In this document: piece by piece, positions 10,005-17,521 of the stretch
Position numbering within the stretch: the stretch's first letter is position 1
Layout of the letters: every line of letters starts with the position of its first letter
Assembly: GCF_002917925.1 (NCBI RefSeq)
Contig: NZ_PPFE01000006.1
Location: 62,001-126,000 of the forward strand
Reading direction: 5' to 3'
Origin: Roseovarius confluentis
GTDB lineage: Bacteria; Pseudomonadota; Alphaproteobacteria; Rhodobacterales; Rhodobacteraceae
DNA: 64,000 nt
Program-made: the position numbers and the translations under genes
Notes under the pieces: generated by a model
What the model was told of the DNA's origin: nothing
Seen by the model: the letters and a program-made list of their open reading frames with translations, nothing else
Databases searched by the model: none

Positions 10005-10880
10005 ATGTTCAAAGGATCATTTCCTGCCCTGGTCACGCCGTTCAAGGACGGCGAGCTGGATCTCGATACGCTCAAGAAACTTGTCGAGTGGCATATCGCC
10101 GAAGGCAGCCACGGCCTCGTGCCCGTTGGCACCACCGGCGAAAGCCCCACGCTCAGCCATACCGAGCATGAAACCGTGGTGTCCGAAGTAGTGCGCGCCG
10201 TCAACGGCCGCATTCCGGTGATCGCGGGCGCGGGCAGCAACAACACGCTCGAATCGATCCGCTTCATCCAGCACGCCGAAGAGGTCGGCGCCGATGCGGC
10301 TCTGGTGGTGACGCCCTATTACAACAAGCCCACCCAGCGCGGACTGATCGCCCATTTCACCGCGCTGCACGACTGCTGCAACCTGCCGATCATCATCTAC
10401 AACATTCCGGGCCGCTCCATGGTGGACATGATGCCCGACACGATGGGCGAACTGGCCAAGTTGCCGCGTATCGTCGGCGTCAAGGACGCCACCGGTGACC
10501 TGGCCCGCGTCAGCCACCAACGCATGACCTGCGGCAAGGACTTCTGCCAGATCTCCGGCGAGGACGCGACCGCGCACGGCTTCAACGCCCAGGGCGGCGT
10601 TGGCGTGATCACGGTCACCGGCAACGTCGCGCCGCGCATGGTGGCCGAAGTACAGAACGCCACTCTGGCGGGGGATTATGCCAAGGCGCTGGAAATCCAG
10701 GACCGGCTGATGCCGCTGCACAAGGCGATTTTCACCGAACCGGGCCTCGTGGGCGCGAAATACGCCCTGTCGCGCCTGGGTCTGTGTAGCGACGAGGTGC
10801 GTTCCCCCCTGACCGACCTCAGCGACGAGACCAAGGCGATGGTCGATGACGGCTTGCGCCATGCCGGGCTGATGAACTAG
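10005..10880 (+). CDS. dapA: 4-hydroxy-tetrahydrodipicolinate synthase
   Basis: 291 residues, class I aldolase TIM barrel. Conserved positions are visible: VGTTGES (Thr43, Thr44), YYNKPTQRG (about 105-113), YNIPGRS with Tyr132, and the Schiff-base Lys160 in GVKDATGD. It condenses pyruvate with aspartate semialdehyde in lysine and diaminopimelate synthesis. The start at 10005 has GAGAGGAG about 6 bases upstream and gives the standard N terminus [13 protein letters not shown]; the frame is open further upstream but without support. The flavodoxin gene follows after 10 bases. Confidence 0.95.
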   Translation: MFKGSFPALVTPFKDGELDLDTLKKLVEWHIAEGSHGLVPVGTTGESPTLSHTEHETVVSEVVRAVNGRIPVIAGAGSNNTLESIRFIQHAEEVGADAALVVTPYYNKPTQRGLIAHFTALHDCCNLPIIIYNIPGRSMVDMMPDTMGELAKLPRIVGVKDATGDLARVSHQRMTCGKDFCQISGEDATAHGFNAQGGVGVITVTGNVAPRMVAEVQNATLAGDYAKALEIQDRLMPLHKAIFTEPGLVGAKYALSRLGLCSDEVRSPLTDLSDETKAMVDDGLRHAGLMN

Positions 10881-10890
10881 GGCACGGCCC

Positions 10891-11376
10891 ATGGCCGAGC
10901 TTCTGATCGTCTATCATTCCAAGACCGGCGGCAGCCGCCAGATGGCACAGGCCGCCGCCGAGGCCGCGCGGGATGAGACGACCACGACGCTCCAGACCGC
11001 CGAAGACACCGGCCCCGATGACCTTCTGCGCGCCGACGGCTATATCTTCTGCGCGCCCGAAAACCTGGCCGCCATCGCCGGCGTGATGAAGGACTTCTTC
11101 GATCGCTGCTATTACCCGGTGCTGGGCCGGATCGAGGGGCGCCCCTATGCCCAGATGGTCTGCGCCGGGTCGGACGGCACCAATGCCCAGAAACAGATCG
11201 CCCGTATCGCCCAGGGCTGGCGGCTGAAAGCGGTGCAGGAGCCGTTCATCATCTGCACCCACGCCCAGACGCAGGATCAGATCCTGGCCGATAAACATCT
11301 GTCGGAAGAGGACCTTACCCCCTGCCGCGAGCTGGGTCAGGCGCTCGGGGCGGGGCTGGAAATGGGCGCCTTCTAG
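10891..11376 (+). CDS. Flavodoxin-family protein
   Basis: 161 residues. The N terminus MAELLIVYHSKTGGSRQMA is the FMN phosphate-binding loop of flavodoxin-like folds, followed by DGYIFCAPENLAAIAGVMKDFFDR (isoalloxazine-contacting region). This resembles NAD(P)H-dependent FMN reductase or flavodoxin-type proteins rather than long-chain flavodoxins. It lies 10 bases after dapA and is probably read on the same transcript; no metabolic link is evident. Partner and substrate unknown. Confidence 0.75.
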   Translation: MAELLIVYHSKTGGSRQMAQAAAEAARDETTTTLQTAEDTGPDDLLRADGYIFCAPENLAAIAGVMKDFFDRCYYPVLGRIEGRPYAQMVCAGSDGTNAQKQIARIAQGWRLKAVQEPFIICTHAQTQDQILADKHLSEEDLTPCRELGQALGAGLEMGAF

Positions 11377-11377
11377 T

Positions 11378-12094
11378 CTAGTCGACCCGGCGCACCAGCA
11401 TCTGGTTGCCCGGGCCCGACTTGGTTTCGAACACCTTCAGCTTGCCCACAAGGTCGCTCAGCTTCTTCTCACCATAGGTCCGCGTGTCGAAATCCGGCTT
11501 GTCCGCCTGGATCTGCTGCCCGATCCGCCCCAACGGGTACCACTCGCCCTCCTGATCGATCTTCTCCATCGCGTCGAAAATCAGGTTACGGGCATTGGAG
11601 GCGGATTTCGAATCGAGCCCCGCCTTGGCCTTGGTGCGCGCGGATGATCCGGCCTCCTGGTAGATGTTCTCGATCGCCACGAACCGGTTGCACGCATTCT
11701 TCAGCGCGTCGGGCGCCTTGGCCTCGCCGATGCCGATCACCGTCAGGCCCTGTTCGCGGATGCGGCTGGCCAGCCGGGTGAAATCGCTGTCCGACGAGAC
11801 GAGCACGAACCCGTCGAAATGACCTGCGTGCAGGATGTCCATCGCGTCGATCACCAGCCCGATATCCGACGCGTTCTTGCCCTTGGTATTCGCCGTCTGC
11901 TGATGCTGGACCAGCCCGAGGTTCTGCGCCGTCTTGGTCCACCCGCTCAGCTGCTGGCTGGACCAGTCGCCATAGACCCGCCGCAGGCCCGGCTCGCCAT
12001 AGCTGGTGACCTCCTTCAGGATGGCCTCGGCGTATTTGGAGGGCACGTTGTCGGCGTCGATCAGCACGGCAAGCAGGTGGGAACGGTCGGGCAT
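11378..12094 (-). CDS. NYN-domain protein with C-terminal LOTUS/OST-HTH domain
   Basis: 238 residues. Residues 1-150 are a NYN (PIN-like) nuclease domain with acidic residues in AVLIDADNVP (Asp13, Asp15), ASDIGLVIDAMD (Asp77, Asp83) and VSSDSDFTRLA (Asp102, Asp104), the expected metal site. Residues about 168-238 match a LOTUS/OST-HTH fold (LIFDAMEKIDQEGEWYPLGR, then KKLSDLVGKLKVFET). NYN proteins cleave RNA and LOTUS domains bind RNA, so an RNA-processing role is likely; the target is unknown. The stop lies directly against the convergent flavodoxin stop. Confidence 0.85.
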   Translation of the reverse strand: MPDRSHLLAVLIDADNVPSKYAEAILKEVTSYGEPGLRRVYGDWSSQQLSGWTKTAQNLGLVQHQQTANTKGKNASDIGLVIDAMDILHAGHFDGFVLVSSDSDFTRLASRIREQGLTVIGIGEAKAPDALKNACNRFVAIENIYQEAGSSARTKAKAGLDSKSASNARNLIFDAMEKIDQEGEWYPLGRIGQQIQADKPDFDTRTYGEKKLSDLVGKLKVFETKSGPGNQMLVRRVD

Positions 12095-12159
12095 GGAAAC
12101 TCCTTCTCAGGACGCACCCTGCCCTATCCGTCAACGCGGCGAAAGCCGATACTTGGCGC

Positions 12160-13029
12160 TCAGCCCTTGTCGCCGATTTTGTCCTGCGTCTTGGTCTCGA
12201 AATCCGAAGCGTCGTGCCGCTCAAGCAACTGCTCGTGCGGCTCGCCAAAGGTGCGGTTCACCATGCGCCCGCGCTGCACCGCATCCCGATCGAGAACTTT
12301 TTCGGCCCAGGCCACCACGTTCTTGTATTCGTGCACGCTCAGGAACTTGCCGGCATTGTACTGCCGCCCCAGCGCCAGGTTGCCGTACCAGGGCCAGATC
12401 GCCATATCCGCGATGCTGTACTCTTGCCCTGCGATAAAGGGCCGGTCTGCCAGCCGCTTGTCCAGCACGTCCAGCTGCCGCTTGGTCTCCATGGCGAAGC
12501 GATTGATCGGGTACTCGTATTTCTCGGGCGCATAGGCATAGAAATGCCCGAAGCCGCCGCCGAGATACGGCGCACTGCCCATTTGCCACATCAGCCAGTT
12601 CATCACCTCGGTCCGCTGCGGGCCGGACGTGGGCAAAAACGCCCCGAACTTTTCCGCCAGGTGGATCAGGATCGACCCGGATTCGAACACGTCGATCGGC
12701 TCGGGCCCCGACCGGTCCACCATCGCGGGGATCTTGGAATTGGGGTTCACCTCGACAAAACCCGACCCGAACTGGTCGCCATCGCCGATGCGGATCAGCC
12801 AGGCGTCATATTCCGCGTCATGGCCCGCCGCCAGAAGCTCCTCGAACATCACCGTCACCTTCACCCCGTTGGGCGTGCCCATGGAGTAAAGCTGGAACGG
12901 ATGCTCGCCCACAGGCAGCTCCTTGTCATGGGTTGCCCCGGCGATCGGCCGGTTGGTCGAGGCGAAGGTGCCGCCGCTTTCGGCGTCCCAGGTCCAGACT
13001 TCGGGCGGGGTGTAGGTATCGTCGGTCAT
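12160..13029 (-). CDS. yghU: Glutathione S-transferase, YghU/Ure2p-like disulfide reductase
   Basis: 289 residues, the length of E. coli YghU (288). The N terminus TYTPPEVWTWD, then NRPIAGATHDKELPVGEHPFQLYSMGTPNGVKVTV is the YghU signature. VNPNSKIPAMVD and VFESGSILIHLAEKFG form the glutathione-binding part of the thioredoxin-like domain; the alpha-helical GST domain follows (IADMAIWPWYG). The family has glutathione-dependent disulfide reductase activity. The ATG at 13029 is used; the frame runs 19 codons further upstream without a ribosome site. Divergent from the I78 inhibitor gene. Confidence 0.9.
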   Translation of the reverse strand: MTDDTYTPPEVWTWDAESGGTFASTNRPIAGATHDKELPVGEHPFQLYSMGTPNGVKVTVMFEELLAAGHDAEYDAWLIRIGDGDQFGSGFVEVNPNSKIPAMVDRSGPEPIDVFESGSILIHLAEKFGAFLPTSGPQRTEVMNWLMWQMGSAPYLGGGFGHFYAYAPEKYEYPINRFAMETKRQLDVLDKRLADRPFIAGQEYSIADMAIWPWYGNLALGRQYNAGKFLSVHEYKNVVAWAEKVLDRDAVQRGRMVNRTFGEPHEQLLERHDASDFETKTQDKIGDKG

Positions 13030-13102
13030 GTACGGCTCTCGCTTTGTCCTTTGTTCATGAGAACAGCTAACCGACAGCGCCGGCAATGCAAGGTGCAGCC
13101 CT

Positions 13103-13118
13103 GCACAGATTTCTGTGC
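13103..13118. promoter_or_regulatory. Perfect 16 bp palindrome between yghU and the I78 inhibitor gene
   Basis: GCACAGA-TT-TCTGTGC lies in the 199 bp divergent spacer, 74 bases from the yghU start and 111 bases from the inhibitor gene. There is no T run on either side, so an operator is more likely than a terminator. The binding protein is unknown. Confidence 0.4.
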
Positions 13119-13228
13119 GATGCGGTCAACCCAAGAGAACACAACGGTTTTCAAATCTGTCGGCGTTAAGGGTTGCACAGCCGGCATGCTTTGGCCAATG
13201 CTGCCTTGGAACGCGCGAAGGAGACTTG

Positions 13229-13519
13229 ATGATGCGGTGGTGGGCAATAGCGACACTGGCAACTGTGGCGGCCTGCGGGCCGGCCGTGACGGATAACGGC
13301 GTGCCCTCGCGCGCCGAAGAGGAAGGCCCCGACATTTGCAAGGCCGCCAACCACGCCGACCTTGTCGGCCAGCCGATCGCGGCGTTCGACCAGTCCGCGC
13401 TGGACCAGCCCGTGCGCATCATACCGCCCGGCGGCATCGTCACGATGGAATACAATCCCAAGCGACTGAATGTCGATCTGGACAGCAGCGACAACATCGT
13501 GCGCTTCTGGTGCGGCTAA
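13229..13519 (+). CDS. Inhibitor I78-family lipoprotein
   Basis: 96 residues. A short signal with lipobox (LATVAAC) suggests lipidation at Cys17. The mature part has ICKAANHADLVGQPIAAF, then RIIPPGGIVTMEYNPKRLNV and IVRFWCG, matching the I78 peptidase-inhibitor family (Cys, LVG, R-x-I-x-PG, RLNV, CG). Family members inhibit serine peptidases; the target here is unknown. GAAGGAG lies 6 bases before ATG 13229, which decides the start. It is followed by a spacer and a LysR gene in the same orientation. Confidence 0.8.
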   Translation: MMRWWAIATLATVAACGPAVTDNGVPSRAEEEGPDICKAANHADLVGQPIAAFDQSALDQPVRIIPPGGIVTMEYNPKRLNVDLDSSDNIVRFWCG

Positions 13520-13590
13520 GGCCGCGTCCTGACGCCTGATCCCACCCAGGCGTCCCGGCCCGAGGGCAATTCTTGTCTTGCGCTTATTTC

Positions 13591-13610
13591 AACGCAGTTG
13601 ATACTGCGTT
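13591..13610. promoter_or_regulatory. 8+4+8 inverted repeat upstream of the LysR gene (candidate operator)
   Basis: AACGCAGT-TGAT-ACTGCGTT is a perfect inverted repeat 42 bases before the LysR start at 13652. No U-rich tract follows, so a terminator is unlikely. LysR proteins often bind dyads upstream of their own gene, and here the regulated EamA gene is downstream on the same transcript. Inference: autoregulatory site. Confidence 0.5.
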
Positions 13611-13651
13611 GTTAGTAATGTTTGATTTCGCACAGATAAGCGAGGCCCCTC

Positions 13652-14533
13652 ATGGACAGCTGGGATGAAGTCCGCACAGCCTTTCACGTGGCGCGCGTGG
13701 GAACGGTCAGCGGCGCCGCCGAAGCGCTGGGTGTTCACCACGCCACCGTCATCCGCCATATCGACGCGCTCGAGGAGCGGCTGGGCGTCAAGCTCTTCCA
13801 GCGCCACGCCCGCGGCTATTCCACCACCGAGGCCGGCGAGGACCTGCTGCGCGTGGCCCAGGCCACCGACGACCAGTTCAGCCAGCTTGCAGGCCGGATC
13901 AAGGGCCGCGGCAACGATGTGTCCGGCGAGCTCGTCATCACCTCGCTGGGCGGGTTCAGCCACCTTTTGGTACCGGTGCTGACGGAATTCCGGAAGGAAT
14001 ACCCCGACATCATCCTGCGCTACCTGACTGGCGACCGCCTGTTTCGTCTTGAATACGGCGAGGCGCATGTCGCCATCCGCGCGGGCCGCGCCCCCGATCA
14101 GCCGGACAACGTGGTGCAGCCCTTCTACAAGCAGGCCCACACGCTCTACGCCGCGCAATCCTATGTCGACAAGCACGGCCTGCCCGCCTCCGAGGACGAG
14201 TTCGACCAGCACTGGTTCGTCAGCGCCGACGATCCAAAGAACCGCGCGCCCTTCAACCAGTGGCTGCGGCAGACAGCGCCCGACGAGCGCATCATCTTCC
14301 GCAGCCAGGACGTGCACGCCCAACGCCGCGCGATCACCGAGGGCGCGGGTATCGGGTTTCTCAGCAAGGTTCTCGCCAACCAGCTCGGTAACCTGACCGA
14401 GGTCATGCCCGCGCGCGACGAATGGTCCGCGCCGATCTGGCTGGTCACACACATGGACCTGCACCGCACGACCAAGGTTCAGGCCTTCCTGCGGTTCCTC
14501 AAGGATCGCGCCAAGGCGTGGGAGGTCGAATGA
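13652..14533 (+). CDS. LysR-family transcriptional regulator
   Basis: 293 residues. The N-terminal winged HTH reads WDEVRTAFHVARVGTVSGAA followed by EALGVHHATVIRHIDALEERLGVKLFQRH. The C-terminal effector domain is degenerate but of normal length. Its stop overlaps the start of the EamA transporter (ATGA at 14530-14533), so the two are translationally coupled and the regulator probably controls export of a small molecule. A perfect dyad at 13591-13610 is a candidate operator. Effector unknown. Confidence 0.88.
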   Translation: MDSWDEVRTAFHVARVGTVSGAAEALGVHHATVIRHIDALEERLGVKLFQRHARGYSTTEAGEDLLRVAQATDDQFSQLAGRIKGRGNDVSGELVITSLGGFSHLLVPVLTEFRKEYPDIILRYLTGDRLFRLEYGEAHVAIRAGRAPDQPDNVVQPFYKQAHTLYAAQSYVDKHGLPASEDEFDQHWFVSADDPKNRAPFNQWLRQTAPDERIIFRSQDVHAQRRAITEGAGIGFLSKVLANQLGNLTEVMPARDEWSAPIWLVTHMDLHRTTKVQAFLRFLKDRAKAWEVE

Positions 14534-15408
14534 CCGACCGGCTGCGCGGCCATGCCGCGATGCTGGCCTTCTCCGGGCTGATCGCCGGGTCCTTCGCCCT
14601 TGGCTCCATGGCGGCCCCGCATATCGCGCCCACCGCGCTCAACGCCGTGCGGTTCATCCTCGCCTCGGTCCTTCTGGGCAGCGCGGCCTGGGCCACCGTC
14701 GGCATTCCGCGCACCACGTGGCAGGCGCCCTGGCGCTATCTGCTGCTGGGCGGGTCGATGGGGCTTTACTTCGTGATGATGTTCGAGGCGCTGAAAACCG
14801 CCGCCCCGGTCAGCGCGGCGGCGGTCTTTACCCTGACACCCATCATGTCCGGGCTTTTCGGCTATATCCTTCTGCGGCAGGTGATGACCCCGCGCATGGG
14901 CGTGGCGCTGGCCATCGGCGCGGCGGGCGCGCTCTGGGTGATCTTCGACGCTGACCTGCAGGCGCTCTTGCGGTTCGAAATGGGCCGGGGCGAGGTGATC
15001 TTCTTCTTCGGCTGCATCGCGCACGCGTTTTATACCCCGCTGGTGCGCAAGCTGAACCGGGGCGAGCGGCCCATCGTCTTTTCCTTCGGCACCATGGTCG
15101 CCGCCGCCGGTCTGATCGCGCTGGCGGGCTGGTCCGACATGCGCAGCACCGACTGGCCCGGCCTGCCCGCCATCGTATGGATCACCATCATCTATACCGC
15201 CGTCGCGGCGACGGCGATCACCTTTGTCCTGCTGCAATACGCCTCGCTGCGCCTGCCCAGCGCCAAGGTCATGGCCTACACCTACCTCACGCCCACATGG
15301 GTGATCTGCTGGCAGGCAGCATTGGGTCACGGCCTGCCCCCGCTCCTGATCCTTGTGGGCGTCGGGCTGACCATCGTAGCGCTGGTCCTGCTGCTGAAGG
15401 ACGAGTAG
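14530..15408 (+). CDS. DMT-superfamily (EamA) transporter coupled to LysR
   Basis: 292 residues, about ten transmembrane helices in two EamA repeats (AHAAMLAFSGLIAGSFALG-like start, ARFILASVLLGSAAW-type second helix, final helix LILVGVGLTIVALVLLL). The start ATG overlaps the LysR stop (ATGA), and the gene ends directly against the convergent stop at 15409. Probably a metabolite exporter under control of the coupled LysR protein. Substrate unknown. Confidence 0.85.
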   Translation: MTDRLRGHAAMLAFSGLIAGSFALGSMAAPHIAPTALNAVRFILASVLLGSAAWATVGIPRTTWQAPWRYLLLGGSMGLYFVMMFEALKTAAPVSAAAVFTLTPIMSGLFGYILLRQVMTPRMGVALAIGAAGALWVIFDADLQALLRFEMGRGEVIFFFGCIAHAFYTPLVRKLNRGERPIVFSFGTMVAAAGLIALAGWSDMRSTDWPGLPAIVWITIIYTAVAATAITFVLLQYASLRLPSAKVMAYTYLTPTWVICWQAALGHGLPPLLILVGVGLTIVALVLLLKDE

Positions 15409-16044
15409 CTACTCCGCCAGACCCCGCGCCACCTCGTAAAGCCGCCGGAACTCGTCGCCGAACGAATCCTCGGGAACACGGCGCAGGAAATACTCCACCG
15501 TGCCGATCGGCGCCGGCAGTTGCACATCCATCGTCATCGTGTTGCCGGCGCAAGCATAGGTGATTGTCGGCTCGTACCCAGCCCCGCCCATCACCGGTGC
15601 GGTCATGCCATCCCCATTGGCCGTCATCGAAAACAGCGCGGGGGCGGAGCCTGCGTCGCAGAACGTGATCCGTCCGGCCTCGCCATTGATGAACCCCACC
15701 TGTGTCGGCGCGGCAAGGTCAAGCCGCACGTCCACGACATCGCCGGTCTCGACAAAGGTATCGGTGAACTCCGTGGCATGGTGAAAAGGCAGCGTGTGAT
15801 AGAACCCGTCCTCGTAGATCGAGATCCCCAACGCGGGCGACGCGCCCGCCGCGATTTCACGGATCACGCGGTCAGGCACCATCCCCTGCAACGCGTCCCG
15901 GATGCGCGCAGGCGCCGTGTTCTCACCAACCCAATGTCCGACCATGCAGGGGTCGCCTACAGGCGGCGGCGCGACACAAGCGTTCTGGGCCAGGCCAGGG
16001 ACGGCCCAAATGGCCAGTATCAAGGTCAGGGCAGATGTCTTCAT
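15409..16044 (-). CDS. Secreted protein of unknown function
   Basis: 211 residues with a clear signal peptide (MKTSALTLILAIWAVPGLAQ). The mature protein begins NACVAPPPVGDPCMVGHWVGEN, has Cys also in ITFCDAG and ITYACAG, and ends with an amphipathic helix (EFRRLYEVARGLAE). Spaced Cys residues and beta-rich segments suggest a disulfide-bonded periplasmic domain. I do not recognise the family. It is convergent with the EamA gene and lies 20 bases downstream of the GT61 gene on the same strand, so it may be the last gene of the arsR-GT61 transcript. Confidence 0.65.
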   Translation of the reverse strand: MKTSALTLILAIWAVPGLAQNACVAPPPVGDPCMVGHWVGENTAPARIRDALQGMVPDRVIREIAAGASPALGISIYEDGFYHTLPFHHATEFTDTFVETGDVVDVRLDLAAPTQVGFINGEAGRITFCDAGSAPALFSMTANGDGMTAPVMGGAGYEPTITYACAGNTMTMDVQLPAPIGTVEYFLRRVPEDSFGDEFRRLYEVARGLAE

Positions 16045-16064
16045 GGCGCGACTCCTCCGGTTGG

Positions 16065-17057
16065 TCAGAGAAACCCGCCCGCCTCCAGTTTCCGCACAAG
16101 GCGGCGATAATCCATGGGCGGCGGCACGTCCTCAGACACCTGTCCGTCGTCGGGGCGCAACAACGGGTTCATTTTCACAAGGTCCACGTCACAGAACGCG
16201 TCGATCTGGTTGACCAGCGCATCGAACGCCCCCTGCCGCCAACGCCGCTGGATCAGGCCCACCTTTGTGCCGGGCCGCATCACGAAAGGCGCCAGGTGAA
16301 ACGCCGAACCATCGGGTCCCACAATCTGCCGCGCGGCGGCATAGCGGGCGCATTGCTCCGGCAGGCTGTGGCGCTGCGGATGCAGGATCGTGTAACCAGC
16401 CTTGAGCATCAGCCGCTCGATCCGCTCTTCCTGGTCCACCATCTGGCCCGCGCGTTTCAGCAGCGACCGCGACAGGTAGATCCTCTCATCCCCCTCCGGT
16501 GTCACCACGGCCTGAAGCCGTCCGCGGATGAACCGGCGAAACTCCGGTGTGCCGGAAATCCAGTCGCGGTGTCCCATGCCCTGCGTCGGCACGTCCAGTT
16601 CCTCGATCCGCACAGGTGACTGCACGAAATGTACCGGCAGGCCATCACTCAGAAGGTCCACGAACGCTTTCAGTCGCCGCTGGAACACTGCCCCGAAATC
16701 AATGCCATGCATCGGGATCAGGACCAGCCCGTCATAGCCGCCATCCGACAGCGGCCACAGCCGCGAGATGCATTCCAACAGGAAATGCCCGAAATGATGC
16801 CGCCCGATGCCGATGAACAGGTGCCGCCCCGGCAGGCTCTCCGCCGCCTCCGGAAAATCCGGCTGCGCGGTAAAACGATTGGAGGAATAAAGCGTCCGCG
16901 ACTGCTCCACGAAGCTCCGGTCAGTGCGAAACACCCCGCAGGCCAACTCCCGCCCCTCCGGCATCGGCGCCACCAGCGCCTGCTCCACCGTCTCGATACG
17001 CGGCTCCGGCAAAATGCGCGGATCCAGCCCCGCACCCGACGCCGCGTCATCCATCAT
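16065..17057 (-). CDS. Glycosyltransferase family 61 protein
   Basis: 330 residues of the DUF563/GT61 family, recognised from GRHHFGHFLLECISRLWPL in the first third, ERIYLSRSLLKRAG in the middle (IYLSR is a family hallmark) and IVGPDGSAFHLAPFVMRPGTKV near the end. Bacterial members transfer sugars in capsule or lipopolysaccharide synthesis; the acceptor is unknown. The start overlaps the end of the ArsR gene by 11 bases (ATGATGGATGA), so translation is coupled. A glycosyltransferase behind an ArsR regulator is unusual. Confidence 0.8.
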   Translation of the reverse strand: MMDDAASGAGLDPRILPEPRIETVEQALVAPMPEGRELACGVFRTDRSFVEQSRTLYSSNRFTAQPDFPEAAESLPGRHLFIGIGRHHFGHFLLECISRLWPLSDGGYDGLVLIPMHGIDFGAVFQRRLKAFVDLLSDGLPVHFVQSPVRIEELDVPTQGMGHRDWISGTPEFRRFIRGRLQAVVTPEGDERIYLSRSLLKRAGQMVDQEERIERLMLKAGYTILHPQRHSLPEQCARYAAARQIVGPDGSAFHLAPFVMRPGTKVGLIQRRWRQGAFDALVNQIDAFCDVDLVKMNPLLRPDDGQVSEDVPPPMDYRRLVRKLEAGGFL

Positions 17058-17376
17058 CGCGAAACTCTTTCGCCAGGAACTGCTCGAACGCATCCAGGTG
17101 CACCGCCTCGAACTGGCCGAAACTCTGCATCCAGATGCTGGCATCGCGCAGGGCGTCGGGCTCCAGCTTGCACCACACGACCCGGCCCCGCCGTTCCTGG
17201 CTGATCAGGCCCGCGCGCGTCAGGATGCCAAGGTGCTTCGACACGGCCGCCAGCGACATCTCGAACGGCTCGGCCACGTCCGTGACGGCCATGTCATCCT
17301 CCAGCAGCATCGACAGGATCCTGCGGCGGGTCGGGTCGGCCAGTGCGGCAAATACGGTGTCGAGCGATTGGGCCAT
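17047..17376 (-). CDS. ArsR-family HTH regulator
   Basis: 109 residues. FAALADPTRRRILSMLLEDD, then VTDVAEPFEMSLAAVSKHLGIL and GRVVWCKLEPDALRDA form the ArsR/SmtB winged helix. No metal-binding Cys pair (ELCVC-type) is seen, so it is probably one of the non-metal ArsR subgroups that regulate through other signals. The GT61 gene follows with an 11 base overlap. The gene is divergent from imuB; their 145 base spacer holds a LexA box that belongs to imuB. Confidence 0.85.
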   Translation of the reverse strand: MAQSLDTVFAALADPTRRRILSMLLEDDMAVTDVAEPFEMSLAAVSKHLGILTRAGLISQERRGRVVWCKLEPDALRDASIWMQSFGQFEAVHLDAFEQFLAKEFRDDG

Positions 17377-17475
17377 GGTGCACCGTTTAAGCCTTGCCGG
17401 GCTGGCCGCGTCAACTCTCTTGGCCCTTTCCCGGGCATTGCGGACTCGACTCCGGTCGCGGCACGCCCTAATTTG

Positions 17476-17490
17476 GAACATATCAAGAAC
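17476..17490 (+). promoter_or_regulatory. LexA (SOS) box, GAAC-N7-GAAC
   Basis: GAACATATCAAGAAC is an exact match to the direct-repeat LexA box of alphaproteobacteria, with GAAC at 17476-17479 and 17487-17490. It lies 31 bases before the imuB start. SOS control of imuB is expected for the family. Confidence 0.85.
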
Positions 17491-17521
17491 ATCTGCCCAC
17501 TGCTGCCCCGGTCCCGCTGCC

